From the NCBI GenBank assembly GCA_022781445.1, contig JALETQ010000026.1, positions 96,701 through 160,700 of the forward strand: 64,000 nt of DNA, written 5' to 3'. The DNA is from Prevotella sp. GTDB lineage: Bacteria > Bacteroidota > Bacteroidia > Bacteroidales > Bacteroidaceae. Below the pieces are notes generated by a model. The model searched no databases. It was not told where the DNA came from and saw only the letters and a list, made by a program, of their open reading frames with translations. Each line of letters opens with the position of its first letter. The stretch's first letter is position 1. The position numbers and the translations under genes were made by a program. Below, piece by piece: positions 34,787-43,712 of this stretch.

Positions 34787-36016
34787 TTAGATAGCCAGTT
34801 GCATCTCTTCGGTGAAAGAAAGGAAACGGTCAAACTCCTCAAAGAGTTTTTGGGGTGTAACCTTTGCATAACGCTCGGTCATGCTTACATTGGAATGTCC
34901 CAGCATCTTACTCACGGTCTCAATCGGTACTCCTTGCTCAAGCGTGATGAGCGTGGCAAAGGTGTGTCTTGCGGTATGTGTGGTAAAGGGAAAGGAGATT
35001 CCTGCACGAAGCCGCAGGGCTTTCAAATAAGATTGGTAAGTGGCATATCCCATGAAAGGGAGCAATGTTTCCCTTTCATCGCTGTGGAGCTTCTCCATCA
35101 GCCGTATGGCTTCGGGCAGCAGTTTGACACGGCAAGGCACACCTGTCTTGTGGCGGTTGAACTTCAGCCAAAGGCTACCCTTGTCATCACGCACAAGATG
35201 GGACTTGTTAAGTTCCATCAGGTCGCAATATGCTGCACCTGTATAACAGGCAAAGAGGAAGTTATCTCTTGCCGTTTCCATTTCCCCCTCCAACTCCTCA
35301 AAGTGGAGAGCCTTCAGCTTTTCCAATGCTTCCTTGTCGAGTGCTTTGGGGAGCTTCTTGTTGCCCTTGCTGATTTTGGCTTTGTCAAATAGAAGTACAT
35401 CAGCCAACCCCTCACGGTAAGCCAGCCTGCATACCGTCTTCAAATGGGTGGCGACATTGTAGAATGAGCTTTCCTGAAATCCACACTCTCCCAAGAAGTA
35501 CTGCTGGAACTCATGGATAAAGTTCTCTGTCAGTTGTGAGAAAGCCAAGTCTGAAACCTTATACTTCTTTTGAATGAACTCCTGCAAGTGGATTCTCGTG
35601 GAGTGATAGCCTGCCATGGACTCTTTCCTAATGTCAACACCGATATGGCTTTCTTTTTCTCGGATAAGCATATCCAATCTTTCAATGAGCCTACACCGTG
35701 CCTGCACACTGCCTTGAAACTGTTCCTTCACGTCGGTTACGTCAAATGAGCAACCTCTTGTAAGCAAAGACTGATAAGCTGACTGAATGGACAGCAGCAA
35801 GTTCTCCAACCTGCCATTCACTTCCACCGCCTCACGACTTTTTCCGTCCATTCTGCTCTCACGGGGATTCCACAAGTCAGGATTGCAGGAGAGTTTACAA
35901 CTGAACTGTGCAATACTCCTTCCAAGTGTAATACGTCCCATAATGGGAGCCTTGCCCGATTTGTCCAGACCGCTCTTTTTGAGGTAGAGCAACACCTTCA
36001 TTTTTTCTGTTTTCAT
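34787..36016 (-). CDS. Tyrosine recombinase / integrase 2
   Basis: 409 residues, same family as its neighbour but diverged. The catalytic domain has HTARHTFATL, MLGHSNVSMTERYAKV with the nucleophilic Tyr, and CYTGAAYCDL at the first Arg position, again without Arg. Outermost gene of the element, reading inward. Tandem recombinases are common at one end of Bacteroides mobilizable elements; which one acts on the attachment sites cannot be told here. Confidence 0.92.
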   Translation of the reverse strand: MKTEKMKVLLYLKKSGLDKSGKAPIMGRITLGRSIAQFSCKLSCNPDLWNPRESRMDGKSREAVEVNGRLENLLLSIQSAYQSLLTRGCSFDVTDVKEQFQGSVQARCRLIERLDMLIREKESHIGVDIRKESMAGYHSTRIHLQEFIQKKYKVSDLAFSQLTENFIHEFQQYFLGECGFQESSFYNVATHLKTVCRLAYREGLADVLLFDKAKISKGNKKLPKALDKEALEKLKALHFEELEGEMETARDNFLFACYTGAAYCDLMELNKSHLVRDDKGSLWLKFNRHKTGVPCRVKLLPEAIRLMEKLHSDERETLLPFMGYATYQSYLKALRLRAGISFPFTTHTARHTFATLITLEQGVPIETVSKMLGHSNVSMTERYAKVTPQKLFEEFDRFLSFTEEMQLAI

Positions 36017-36035
36017 ACGCTTTGATGTTTTGTGG

Positions 36036-36043
36036 CAAAATTA
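36036..36043 (-). promoter_or_regulatory. -7 box for the integrase genes
   Basis: The minus strand reads TAATTTTG about 20 bases before the integrase 2 start. It is flanked by candidate arm sites, so recombinase binding could repress it. Confidence 0.45.
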
Positions 36044-36118
36044 CCAATTTCAAAGCGTTCCTCACCTATGCAGAAAACTGCCGACCGCAGCAACAGCCAC
36101 ACGAGCGAAAATAATTCA

Positions 36119-36175
36119 GTTACCGAACATTACTCCATCGTTACCTATGGCAAAATCGGGTAACGCTCTGGTAAC
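36119..36175. promoter_or_regulatory. Candidate integrase arm-type binding sites, right end
   Basis: GTTACC (36119), GTTACC (36140) and two GGTAAC words (36159, 36170) flank a GGCAAAA. The left end of the element shows GTTACC (24625), GGCAAAA and GGTAAC (24650) in the same order. Shared word order at both ends is typical of recombinase arm sites. Confidence 0.45.
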
Positions 36176-36307
36176 TGAACTTCTGCCTAAATCTGCATAT
36201 TATAACTCTTTTTGAAAAGAGCACTTCTATGCAAATTATTCCGTTTCCTGCTCATTATCAGTCTGTTTACACCAACTTCGATATTTCTTCATTTTCGTTG
36301 ATTAGTT

Positions 36308-36366
36308 GCCCTTTGATTCGTGCCCTTTTACACTGCGAAAGGGCTGCTTTCACGATGCGAAAGGGC
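36308..36366 (-). repeat. GCCCTTT repeat locus C (inverted orientation) containing the candidate right attachment core
   Basis: AAAGGGC occurs at 36338 and 36360, exactly 22 bases apart, the period seen at loci A and D. Two forward GCCCTTT words lie at 36308 and 36322. The candidate attachment core is 36334-36350. The spacer 36367-36773 beyond it holds no gene. Confidence 0.5.
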
Positions 36367-36773
36367 AGGTTTTGCAATGTGAGGTCGGGCGAAGTCTGTC
36401 TGAACGGACATCGACGGATGAAATCTTCTTCCGTTTCATACTTTCATTTCCAATCATTCATCCGCCCGTCTGGTTCGGTTTTACATACCGTCGATAATAC
36501 TTTCCGTTCGTTTGCCGCCACTGTCTGATGTGGTTTTGTCGTGCCGAAGCCCGGTACGTCTGCATCGAAGCCACCTCACCTTTTCGGCAAACAAACAAAA
36601 AACTACCCCGATTATGATCATTCGTAACGAATGTCTGTCACCTGAAAGCATTGTGCCGTTTCAGAATTTATTCGTCTGTTTTTGTCTGAAGGCCGAACAC
36701 TTGCAGACGGACTGCCCATGATGGTTCTCCTTCTATTATATAATGGAATTTGTCTTTCATTCCGTCTTGCGTG

Positions 36774-37676
36774 TCATTGCCTTTTATATTGTGCCGGTGT
36801 CATTCCCGTGAGTCGCTTGAAGTACTTGCAGAAAAAGCTGTTGTTGGGAAAGTTCAGGCTGTCGGCGATGCACTTTATGGGCAGGTTGCTGTGTCTCAAC
36901 ATCACTTTGATGTGAGCGATGGCAGCACGGTCAATCCATTCTTTGGCGGTCACATCACTCACTTTGTTGATAACCGTTCCCAGATAGCGTTGCGAAAGAT
37001 TCATGCAGTCGGCATAGTAGGCGAGTTGCCGCTCGGTGCCCCCATTCCTGTTGACCAGCGTGATGAAGCGGTCGAACAGCTCATGCTCGTGCGATTTCGG
37101 TTCGACATCATAGCGTTGATGGTTATGATATACATGGTCATAAAAATGCAGAATGGCACAGACGAGGTCGGCAGCTGCCGATTTGGGGTGCGAAGGATGG
37201 CTGCAAAGGTCGAAAAGCAGATGGAACAGACGATCTAAAGTTTGCCGCCCGTCATCATCGAGTGCAATGACGAACGACTGCAGATGTCCGCTGAGCGATG
37301 AAGGAATGTTGCCCGGCAGGATAACTTTCAGCAAATCGGTCGTCACTGCCACTCCCGCGAAGTTGAAATCGGGTGTATGTTCCATCATCTGAATAATGCT
37401 TTCGCATCCCACAAACACCAGCGAACCGGCTGTCAGGTGGCGCGGAATGAGGTTGAAGATGACACGCGCGCTGCCCGAACGCACAAGGCCGATGCGTAAG
37501 TCCGTGATGCGGATGGGCGTTGTATCGGTCGAGAAATATCGGAGAAGCGACGTCAGATTCAGGCCGACGGCAAAGCCGTTGCCGATGTGCAGGTTCGCTT
37601 CGGTCTTGCTTCCTATTTCTTTTATCAACTCTTCGAACCTGTCGAAAGTGAGTCTTTGGGGCGTAATCCGGTTCAT
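36774..37676 (-). CDS. AraC-family transcriptional regulator
   Basis: 300 residues. The C-terminal 100 residues contain the paired helix-turn-helix: ADCMNLSQRYLGTVINKVSD and IADSLNFPNNSFFCKYFKRLTGMTPAQYK. The N-terminal 170 residues form a cupin-like sensor (RIGLVRSGSARVIFNL). It is transcribed away from the TolC/HlyD/ABC operon, from a 160-base shared region, so it probably controls that efflux system. Inducer unknown. Confidence 0.9.
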   Translation of the reverse strand: MNRITPQRLTFDRFEELIKEIGSKTEANLHIGNGFAVGLNLTSLLRYFSTDTTPIRITDLRIGLVRSGSARVIFNLIPRHLTAGSLVFVGCESIIQMMEHTPDFNFAGVAVTTDLLKVILPGNIPSSLSGHLQSFVIALDDDGRQTLDRLFHLLFDLCSHPSHPKSAAADLVCAILHFYDHVYHNHQRYDVEPKSHEHELFDRFITLVNRNGGTERQLAYYADCMNLSQRYLGTVINKVSDVTAKEWIDRAAIAHIKVMLRHSNLPIKCIADSLNFPNNSFFCKYFKRLTGMTPAQYKRQ

Positions 37677-37696
37677 GGCACTTGCTTTTGATGCCG

Positions 37697-37704
37697 TAAA
37701 GATA
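37697..37704 (-). promoter_or_regulatory. Weak -7 box for the AraC regulator
   Basis: The minus strand reads TATCTTTA, one base off the consensus, about 20 bases before the start. Confidence 0.3.
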
Positions 37705-37801
37705 ATAAAACGGGATCCGTTAAAAGCATTTTTTCGCCATTATCGTACAAAAAGGACATAAACAAGGGATTTCGGATAACAGCCCGAAAGGAAATAACGC
37801 T

Positions 37802-37809
37802 TATCTTTG
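37802..37809 (+). promoter_or_regulatory. -7 box of the efflux operon
   Basis: TATCTTTG, 27 bases before the TolC-family start. No perfect TTTG lies 20 bases further upstream, which is consistent with dependence on an activator such as the divergent AraC protein. Confidence 0.5.
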
Positions 37810-37836
37810 CCACATGAACCAAGCTATCCGAAGGTT

Positions 37837-39111
37837 ATGAAAAGGTTATCCCTCACGCTGGTCTGTATGGCTGCCGCAGCCATCGTGCAGGCGCAAACGA
37901 CGCTCGAAGATTGCCAGCAGGCTGCCCAAGCCAACTATCCCCTCATCCGGAAATACGACCTGATTGCCCGCTCGGCCGAGGCCGAGGTGCAGCTGCTCGA
38001 CAAGGATTGGCTGCCGCAAGTCAATGTTTCGGCACAAGCCACGCTCCAAAACCGGGTGGCACAGCTGCCCGATGCTCTGACCGGGATGATGCGGACGGGT
38101 AACATGGGCGATGCCGAAGGACTGAAAAAAGACCAATACCGAATCGGCTTTGACGTTCAACAGATGGTTTATGACGGAGGGACGGTGCGCCACCGGAAAG
38201 AACTGGCACGTCTGCAGGGCGAGGCCGACCGCGCCTTGAACGATGTGGAGATGTATGCCGTGTGCGGCAGGGTCAACGAATTGTTCTTCGGCGTGTTGCT
38301 CCTCGATGAACAACTGAGGCTCAACGACGAACTCGGAAACGTCCTCGCATCGGCCATCAGCCAACTTGAATCGCTCTATAAAAACGGCCTTGCTGCCCGA
38401 AGCGACCTCGACAATGTGCTGGCGGAGCATCTGCTCGTGGGGCAGCAACGCACATCGCTCCAGTCGCAGCGCAGCCGTTACCTGCTCATGCTCTCTGCCT
38501 TTTGCGGCAAAACCATCGACCATCCGGTCAAACCCGAACCGATAACCGTGACCGAAGGCAATGCACGTCCCGAGTTGCGACTTGCCGAAACCAAACTGAG
38601 CCTCGCCGACGAGTACGAAAGACTTCTCCAAGCCAAACTCAAACCACGCCTGTCGGTGTTCGCATCGGGCTTCTACGGATACCCGGGGTATGATATGTTT
38701 CACGACATGTTGAACCGCGATTTCACGTTCAACGCCTTAATTGGAGCGAAAATCACATGGAACATAGGCAGTCTTTACACCCTCAAAACCGACAAAGCCA
38801 AGATTGCCTTGCTGCGCGAACAGGCCGAAAACCAACGCGAGGTTTTTCTGTTCAACAATCGGATGGAACAGATCCGTGACCGGGAACAAATAGCATCCTG
38901 TGAACGGTTGATGGCCGACGACCGGCAAGTCGTGGACCTTCGCAGCCGCATACGCCGTGCCGCCGAATCGAAACTGGCAAACGGCATTGTCGACGTGAAC
39001 GACCTCGTGAAGGAAATCAACGCCGAAAACCAAGCAAAAATCAGTCTTTCAACCCATGAAACCGAATGGCTCAAAACACTTTATGACCTCCGGTATCGTG
39101 TCAATAAATAA
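37837..39111 (+). CDS. TolC-family outer-membrane efflux protein
   Basis: 424 residues from ATG 37837 (MKRLSLTLV); an upstream TTG in frame is rejected because it lies in the promoter. Signal peptide to AQA about residue 20. The body has the two-fold TolC pattern of long helices and short outer-membrane strands: LEDCQQAAQANYPLIRKYDL, DKDWLPQVNVSAQATLQN, then PRLSVFASGFYGYPG in the second repeat. It forms the exit duct for the downstream HlyD/ABC-2 transporter. Confidence 0.87.
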   Translation: MKRLSLTLVCMAAAAIVQAQTTLEDCQQAAQANYPLIRKYDLIARSAEAEVQLLDKDWLPQVNVSAQATLQNRVAQLPDALTGMMRTGNMGDAEGLKKDQYRIGFDVQQMVYDGGTVRHRKELARLQGEADRALNDVEMYAVCGRVNELFFGVLLLDEQLRLNDELGNVLASAISQLESLYKNGLAARSDLDNVLAEHLLVGQQRTSLQSQRSRYLLMLSAFCGKTIDHPVKPEPITVTEGNARPELRLAETKLSLADEYERLLQAKLKPRLSVFASGFYGYPGYDMFHDMLNRDFTFNALIGAKITWNIGSLYTLKTDKAKIALLREQAENQREVFLFNNRMEQIRDREQIASCERLMADDRQVVDLRSRIRRAAESKLANGIVDVNDLVKEINAENQAKISLSTHETEWLKTLYDLRYRVNK

Positions 39112-39121
39112 ACCCACAACC

Positions 39122-40030
39122 ATGAAAACAAGAACGATGATTTGGATCGCCGCCGCACTGATGATGACGGCGTGCGGCAACCACGACAAGAAATATGATG
39201 CAACGGGAACTTTCGAAGCCACCGAAACAACCGTTTATGCCGAGCAAAGCGGAAAACTCCTGCACTTCGACATTGACGAAGGTTCGGCACTTGCCGCCGG
39301 AACGGAAGTGGGCTTGATTGACACCGTGCCCATGATGCTTCGCATTCGTCAGCTCCATGCCACCCGACAGGTATTTGACGAACAGAAACCCGACCTGCAG
39401 AAGCAAGTGGCCGCCACCCGTGAGGAGTTGGAAAAAGCTTTGCTCGAACAGCGAAGGTATGCCCGGCTGGTGCAAGACGGTGCCGTACCCCGCAAGTCAC
39501 TCGATGATGCCACCAGTGCGGTACAGGTGCTTCGGAAACGGCTCGACGCCCAAATCTCGTCGCTGCAGAACACCGGCAACAGCCTCGACCGGCAGAAACA
39601 GGCAGCCAACGAGCAGATCAACGAGCTGAAAGACCTTATCGCCAAATGCCACATCGTGACACCCTTATCGGGCATTGTCCTTGAGAAATATGTCGAGCCG
39701 GGCGAATTTGTCACCACGGGAAAGCCGCTTTTCAAGATGGCCGACACAAAAAGAATGTTCATGCGCGCCTACCTTACTTCCGAACAACTGCACCGTGTGA
39801 AGGTGGGACAGCGCGTCACCGTCACCGCCGACTATGGCAATGACAAGACGAAGAGCTATCAGGGAACCGTCACTTGGATTTCGTCGCAATCGGAATTTAC
39901 GCCCAAAACCATCCTCACAGACGACGAAAGGGCCGACCTTGTGTATGCCGTCAAGATAGCCGTGGCCGGCGACGGCTATCTCAAGATAGGAATGTATGGC
40001 GAAGTAACACTACCCGATGATAGACGTTAA
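39122..40030 (+). CDS. HlyD-family membrane fusion lipoprotein
   Basis: 302 residues from ATG 39122 (MKTRTMIWIA). The lipobox MTAC gives Cys17, so it is anchored as a lipoprotein rather than by a helix. Barrel-sandwich halves (GTFEATETTVYAEQSGKL and IVTPLSGIVLEKYVEPGEFV) flank a coiled-coil hairpin (residues about 80-170, rich in LEKALLEQRRYARLV and RKRLDAQISSLQNTGN). It bridges the ABC-2 permeases and the TolC duct. Its end overlaps the ATPase start by 14 bases. Confidence 0.88.
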   Translation: MKTRTMIWIAAALMMTACGNHDKKYDATGTFEATETTVYAEQSGKLLHFDIDEGSALAAGTEVGLIDTVPMMLRIRQLHATRQVFDEQKPDLQKQVAATREELEKALLEQRRYARLVQDGAVPRKSLDDATSAVQVLRKRLDAQISSLQNTGNSLDRQKQAANEQINELKDLIAKCHIVTPLSGIVLEKYVEPGEFVTTGKPLFKMADTKRMFMRAYLTSEQLHRVKVGQRVTVTADYGNDKTKSYQGTVTWISSQSEFTPKTILTDDERADLVYAVKIAVAGDGYLKIGMYGEVTLPDDRR

Positions 40031-41483
40031 GGCCATAGACATCAGTCAGGTATCGAAGCGATATGGTTCGACCGAGGCACTGCGCGATGTCACCTTCGAC
40101 GTGGACAAAGGTGAGGTCTTCGGGTTAATCGGTCCCGACGGTGCCGGAAAGACCTCGATGTTCCGCATCATGGCCACGCTGTTGCTGCCCGACAGCGGCC
40201 GGGCGTTGCTCGATGGCTTCGACACCGTGAACGACATGAAAGCCATCCGCAAACGGGTGGGCTACATGCCGGGCAGGTTTTCGCTCTATCAGGACCTCAC
40301 CGTCGAAGAAAACCTGCGCTTCTTTGCCACTCTTTTCGGCACCACCGTCGAGCAGGGTTACGACGACATCAAAGCTGTCTATGCACAGATAGAACCTTTC
40401 CGCCACAGAAAGGCAGGGGCTTTGTCGGGCGGCATGAAACAGAAGCTGGCACTCTCGTGTGCGCTGGTACACCGTCCGAGCGTGCTGTTGCTCGACGAAC
40501 CCACAACGGGAGTCGACCCGGTGTCGCGCAAAGAGTTCTGGGAAATGCTCGCCATGCTTAAGGAAAGGGGCATCACCATCGTGGCTTCGACTCCCTATCT
40601 CGACGAAATCAGGTGTTGCGGGCGTGTGGCTTATCTCGATCAAGGCTACATCAGGGGCATCGGCACAGCCGAAACGATACTCGAACGCTTTGCCGAAGTG
40701 TTCAACCCTCCGCCGTTGAGCCATGAGAAGCACGAAAAAGAGGACGCCAATGTCATCGAAGTGGAACACCTTGTCAAGGCTTTCGGCAACTTTCGGGCGG
40801 TCGATGACATCTCTTTCTCGGTCAGGCGGGGCGAGATTTTCGGCTTTCTGGGTGCCAACGGTGCCGGAAAGACGACCGCCATGCACATCCTTGCCGGACT
40901 CAACAAGCCCACCGGGGGAAGCGGAAGGGTGGCAGGCTTCGACATCAACACCCAATATGAGCGCATCAAGCAGCACATCGGCTACATGAGCCAGCGGTTC
41001 TCGCTCTACGAAGATCTCACGGTGCAAGAGAACATGAGGCTATTCGGAGGCATCTACGGCATGAAGAACCGTGCCATCAAGGCCCGGACCGAGGAGCTGT
41101 TGGCAAATCTTGACTTCGCCGAACACCGTCACACGCCGGTCAAGAAGCTCTCGCCGGGATGGAAACAGAAGCTGGCTTTCTCGGTGAGCATCTTCCATCA
41201 TCCCGAAATCGTGTTCCTCGACGAGCCTACCGGGGGCGTGGACCCTGCCACCCGACGCAAGTTCTGGGAGCTGATCCATGCCGCCGCCCGTGACGGAATC
41301 ACCGTCTTCGTGACCACGCACTACATGGACGAGGCCGAATACTGCGACCGCATATCCATCATGGTCGACGGCAAAATCAAGGCGATGGGCACGCCCCGCC
41401 GGCTGAAAGAACAATACGGGCAACCCGACATGAGCCGTGTGTTCACGCTGCTGGCTCGCGAAGCCCGTCGAAAAAGCGACTGA
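40017..41483 (+). CDS. Dual-domain ABC ATPase (YbhF-like)
   Basis: 488 residues made of two fused ATPase domains. Domain 1: Walker A GPDGAGKTS, signature LSGGMKQKLALSC, Walker B VLLLDEPTTGVDP. Domain 2 (from residue about 245): Walker A GANGAGKTT, signature LSPGWKQKLAFSV (Pro instead of Gly), Walker B IVFLDEPTGGVDP. A switch-like histidine is clear only in domain 2 (VTTHYMDEA); domain 1 has STPYLDE. So domain 1 may be impaired in hydrolysis. Energises the two downstream permeases. Confidence 0.92.
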   Translation: MIDVKAIDISQVSKRYGSTEALRDVTFDVDKGEVFGLIGPDGAGKTSMFRIMATLLLPDSGRALLDGFDTVNDMKAIRKRVGYMPGRFSLYQDLTVEENLRFFATLFGTTVEQGYDDIKAVYAQIEPFRHRKAGALSGGMKQKLALSCALVHRPSVLLLDEPTTGVDPVSRKEFWEMLAMLKERGITIVASTPYLDEIRCCGRVAYLDQGYIRGIGTAETILERFAEVFNPPPLSHEKHEKEDANVIEVEHLVKAFGNFRAVDDISFSVRRGEIFGFLGANGAGKTTAMHILAGLNKPTGGSGRVAGFDINTQYERIKQHIGYMSQRFSLYEDLTVQENMRLFGGIYGMKNRAIKARTEELLANLDFAEHRHTPVKKLSPGWKQKLAFSVSIFHHPEIVFLDEPTGGVDPATRRKFWELIHAAARDGITVFVTTHYMDEAEYCDRISIMVDGKIKAMGTPRRLKEQYGQPDMSRVFTLLAREARRKSD

Positions 41484-41485
41484 AC

Positions 41486-42571
41486 ATGAAGACCTTTATC
41501 GCATTTGTACTCAAAGAATCCCGCCACATCCTCCGCGACAGGCGCACCATGCTGATTCTCTTCGGAATGCCTGTCGTCATGATGTTCCTGTTCGGCTTTG
41601 CCATCAGCACCGATGTGCGCAACGTCAGGACGGTGGCGGTGACCTCGACGATGGACAGGCTCACGCAGCAGGTGGTGAATGCCGTTGCCGCTTCCGACTA
41701 TTTCGACATCACCGCGACGGCAGGAACGGCAGCCGAAGCCGAACGCATCATCCGCCGGCAGGAGGCCGACATGGCACTGGTGTTTGCACCCGACTTTGCC
41801 GACGGGCGGCATCGGGGAGAGAGCCGCCTGCAGATCATCACCGATGCTTCCGACCCCAACATGGCGCAACAGTACGCGCTCTATGCCCGGATGATTGCCC
41901 TGCAGACCCTCGGCGGCGGGAAAGGCGGTGGCACCGTAAGCACCAAGATGCTCTACAATCCGCAGATGAAGAGTGCCTACAACTTCGTGCCGGGCATCAT
42001 GGGCATGCTCCTGATGCTCATCTGTGCGATGATGACCTCCATCAGCATCGTGCGCGAGAAGGAAAGGGGCACGATGGAAGTTCTCTTGGTAAGCCCCGTG
42101 CGGCCGCTGATGATCGTCGTTGCCAAGACCATTCCCTATCTGTTGCTGGCCATCGTGGTGCTGACGCTCATACTCCTCATGGCGTTCCATGTGCTGGGCG
42201 TGCCGCTTCAGGGCAGCCTGCCGGACATCTACCTGCTGTCGTTCGTCTACATCACCCTTGCCCTTGCGCTGGGTCTGCTCATCAGCACGCTCGTGTCGAG
42301 CCAGCTCGTGGCCCTGCTCGTGTCGGCAATGGGGCTGTTGCTGCCCACGGTGCTGCTGTCGGGACTGATGTTCCCGGTGGAGAGCATGCCCGAGGTGTTG
42401 CAATACGTGTCGCTCGCCATTCCGGCACGGTGGTACATCGCTGCCATCCGCAAGCTCATGATCATGGGCGTCGGACCGGACGAAATCAGTCAGGAACTGC
42501 TCATCCTCGTCGGAATGGCGTCGCTGCTGCTCGCCATTTCGGTTGTGAAATTCAAAAAACGGTTGGAGTAA
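41486..42571 (+). CDS. ABC-2 type permease 1 (YbhS/YbhR-like)
   Basis: 361 residues. An N-terminal helix (RRTMLILFGMPVVMMFLFGFA), a large extracytoplasmic loop of about 120 residues, then five hydrophobic segments with KERGTMEVLLVSPVRPLMI, the coupling motif of ABC-2 exporters. Its stop overlaps the next start in TAATG. Substrate unknown; drugs or lipids are usual for this architecture. Confidence 0.9.
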   Translation: MKTFIAFVLKESRHILRDRRTMLILFGMPVVMMFLFGFAISTDVRNVRTVAVTSTMDRLTQQVVNAVAASDYFDITATAGTAAEAERIIRRQEADMALVFAPDFADGRHRGESRLQIITDASDPNMAQQYALYARMIALQTLGGGKGGGTVSTKMLYNPQMKSAYNFVPGIMGMLLMLICAMMTSISIVREKERGTMEVLLVSPVRPLMIVVAKTIPYLLLAIVVLTLILLMAFHVLGVPLQGSLPDIYLLSFVYITLALALGLLISTLVSSQLVALLVSAMGLLLPTVLLSGLMFPVESMPEVLQYVSLAIPARWYIAAIRKLMIMGVGPDEISQELLILVGMASLLLAISVVKFKKRLE

Positions 42572-43656
42572 TGACATTAAGATTCCTCATAGAAAAGGAG
42601 TTCACGCAGTTCAGGCGCAACTCGTTCCTGCCCAAACTGGTGTTCATGTACCCCATTGTCATCATGTGCGTGATGCCTTGGGTGATGAACATGGAGGTGA
42701 AGAACATCCGGGTGACGGTGGTCGACAACGACCGCTCGACCGTTTCGCGCCTGCTGGCCGAAAAGGTCAGGCAGAGCCATTACTTTCTGTTTCAGGGTAT
42801 GCGCAATACCTACAAAGAGGCTCTGGGCGACATCGAGCGTGGCGATGCCGACCTCGTGACGGTCATCCCGCCCCACTACGGGCGCGACCTTCGCATCAAA
42901 GGACAGGCAAAAGTGCTTGTGGCAGCCAATGCCGTGAACGGTACCAAAGGCGCCATCGGCTCGGCATACATGACCAACATCGTGAACAGCGTTGTCACCG
43001 GAGGCACTGACAGGTCCGGACAAACGGTCGAAACGCTCCATCTCTACAACAAGCGGATGGACTACAAGCTGTTCATGATACCGGCATTGATAAGCATCGT
43101 GATGATGGTGATATGCGGATTCCTGCCCGCCCTCAACATCGTGGCCGAGAAAGAGGCCGGCACCATCGAGCAAATTAACGTCACGCCCGTGGGCAAGGGG
43201 GCGTTCATCCTGTCGAAACTCATTCCCTACTGGCTCATCGGCATGTTTGTCATCACGGTGTGTTTCGTCCTGTCGTGGGCCGTTTACGGCATCACCTGCG
43301 AAGGAAACATCCTCTGGCTGTACCTCCTTTCGTTCCTGCTGGCGTTGATATTCAGTTCCATCGGGCTGATCATCTCCAACTATAGCGACAACATGCAGCA
43401 GGCCATGTTCGTGATGTGGTTCGTCATCGTGTGCCTCCTGCTGCTCAGCGGCCTGTTCACGCCCGTTCGAAGTATGCCCGACGAGGCGCAATACATCACC
43501 GTTGTCAATCCGATGCACTATTTCATCGATGCCATGCGTACCGTCTTCCTGCGCGGCGGCGGCTTCGACAGCATCGCCGGACAGCTGGGCATCCTCACCG
43601 TCTTCGCCTCTGTCATGGGCAGCTGGGCGGTATGGAGCTATCGCAAGCACCACTGA
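42571..43656 (+). CDS. ABC-2 type permease 2 (YbhS/YbhR-like)
   Basis: 361 residues from ATG 42571. Same architecture as its neighbour: EKEFTQFRRNSFLPKLVFMYP, a long external loop, then EKEAGTIEQINVTPVGKGAFI and five helices ending SWAVWSYRKHH. The two permeases probably form a heterodimer, which fits the asymmetric fused ATPase. Last gene of the operon. Confidence 0.9.
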   Translation: MTLRFLIEKEFTQFRRNSFLPKLVFMYPIVIMCVMPWVMNMEVKNIRVTVVDNDRSTVSRLLAEKVRQSHYFLFQGMRNTYKEALGDIERGDADLVTVIPPHYGRDLRIKGQAKVLVAANAVNGTKGAIGSAYMTNIVNSVVTGGTDRSGQTVETLHLYNKRMDYKLFMIPALISIVMMVICGFLPALNIVAEKEAGTIEQINVTPVGKGAFILSKLIPYWLIGMFVITVCFVLSWAVYGITCEGNILWLYLLSFLLALIFSSIGLIISNYSDNMQQAMFVMWFVIVCLLLLSGLFTPVRSMPDEAQYITVVNPMHYFIDAMRTVFLRGGGFDSIAGQLGILTVFASVMGSWAVWSYRKHH

Positions 43657-43712
43657 CCTGCACCGCCTTCAGTCCCCGTCTGCTTTCCCGAAGCCTCTCC
43701 GTCGTCATGTCA

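Larger units (their letters stand above)
24561..36350. mobile_element. Integrative mobilizable element (Bacteroides mobilizable-transposon type), about 11.8 kb
   Basis: The segment contains, from left to right, MobB and MobA relaxase genes, an oriT-like spacer, a DUF3408 gene, a Toprim primase, a VapE ATPase, two excisionase-like genes, two lipoprotein cargo genes, a small gene and two tyrosine recombinases. There are no conjugation pore genes, so it would depend on a helper element for transfer. A 17-base direct repeat, TGCGAAAGGGCTGCTTT, lies at 24561-24577 and 36334-36350, and arm-type TTACC/GGTAAC sites lie inside both ends. The exact ends are provisional because the direct repeat belongs to a repeat family also found elsewhere. 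Confidence 0.75.

Noticed and set aside
24561..36350. tRNA gene as attachment site of the mobile element
   Set aside because: Neither boundary shows tRNA-like stem sequence or a CCA end.
41321..43653. Long minus-strand open frames opposite the two permease genes
   Set aside because: His/Gln/Asp-rich shadows of hydrophobic genes; the plus strand shows overlapping, recognisable permeases.
41437..43656. A 739-residue plus-strand open frame covering both permeases
   Set aside because: Its first part is out of frame with permease 1. Only the part from 42571 is real and corresponds to permease 2.
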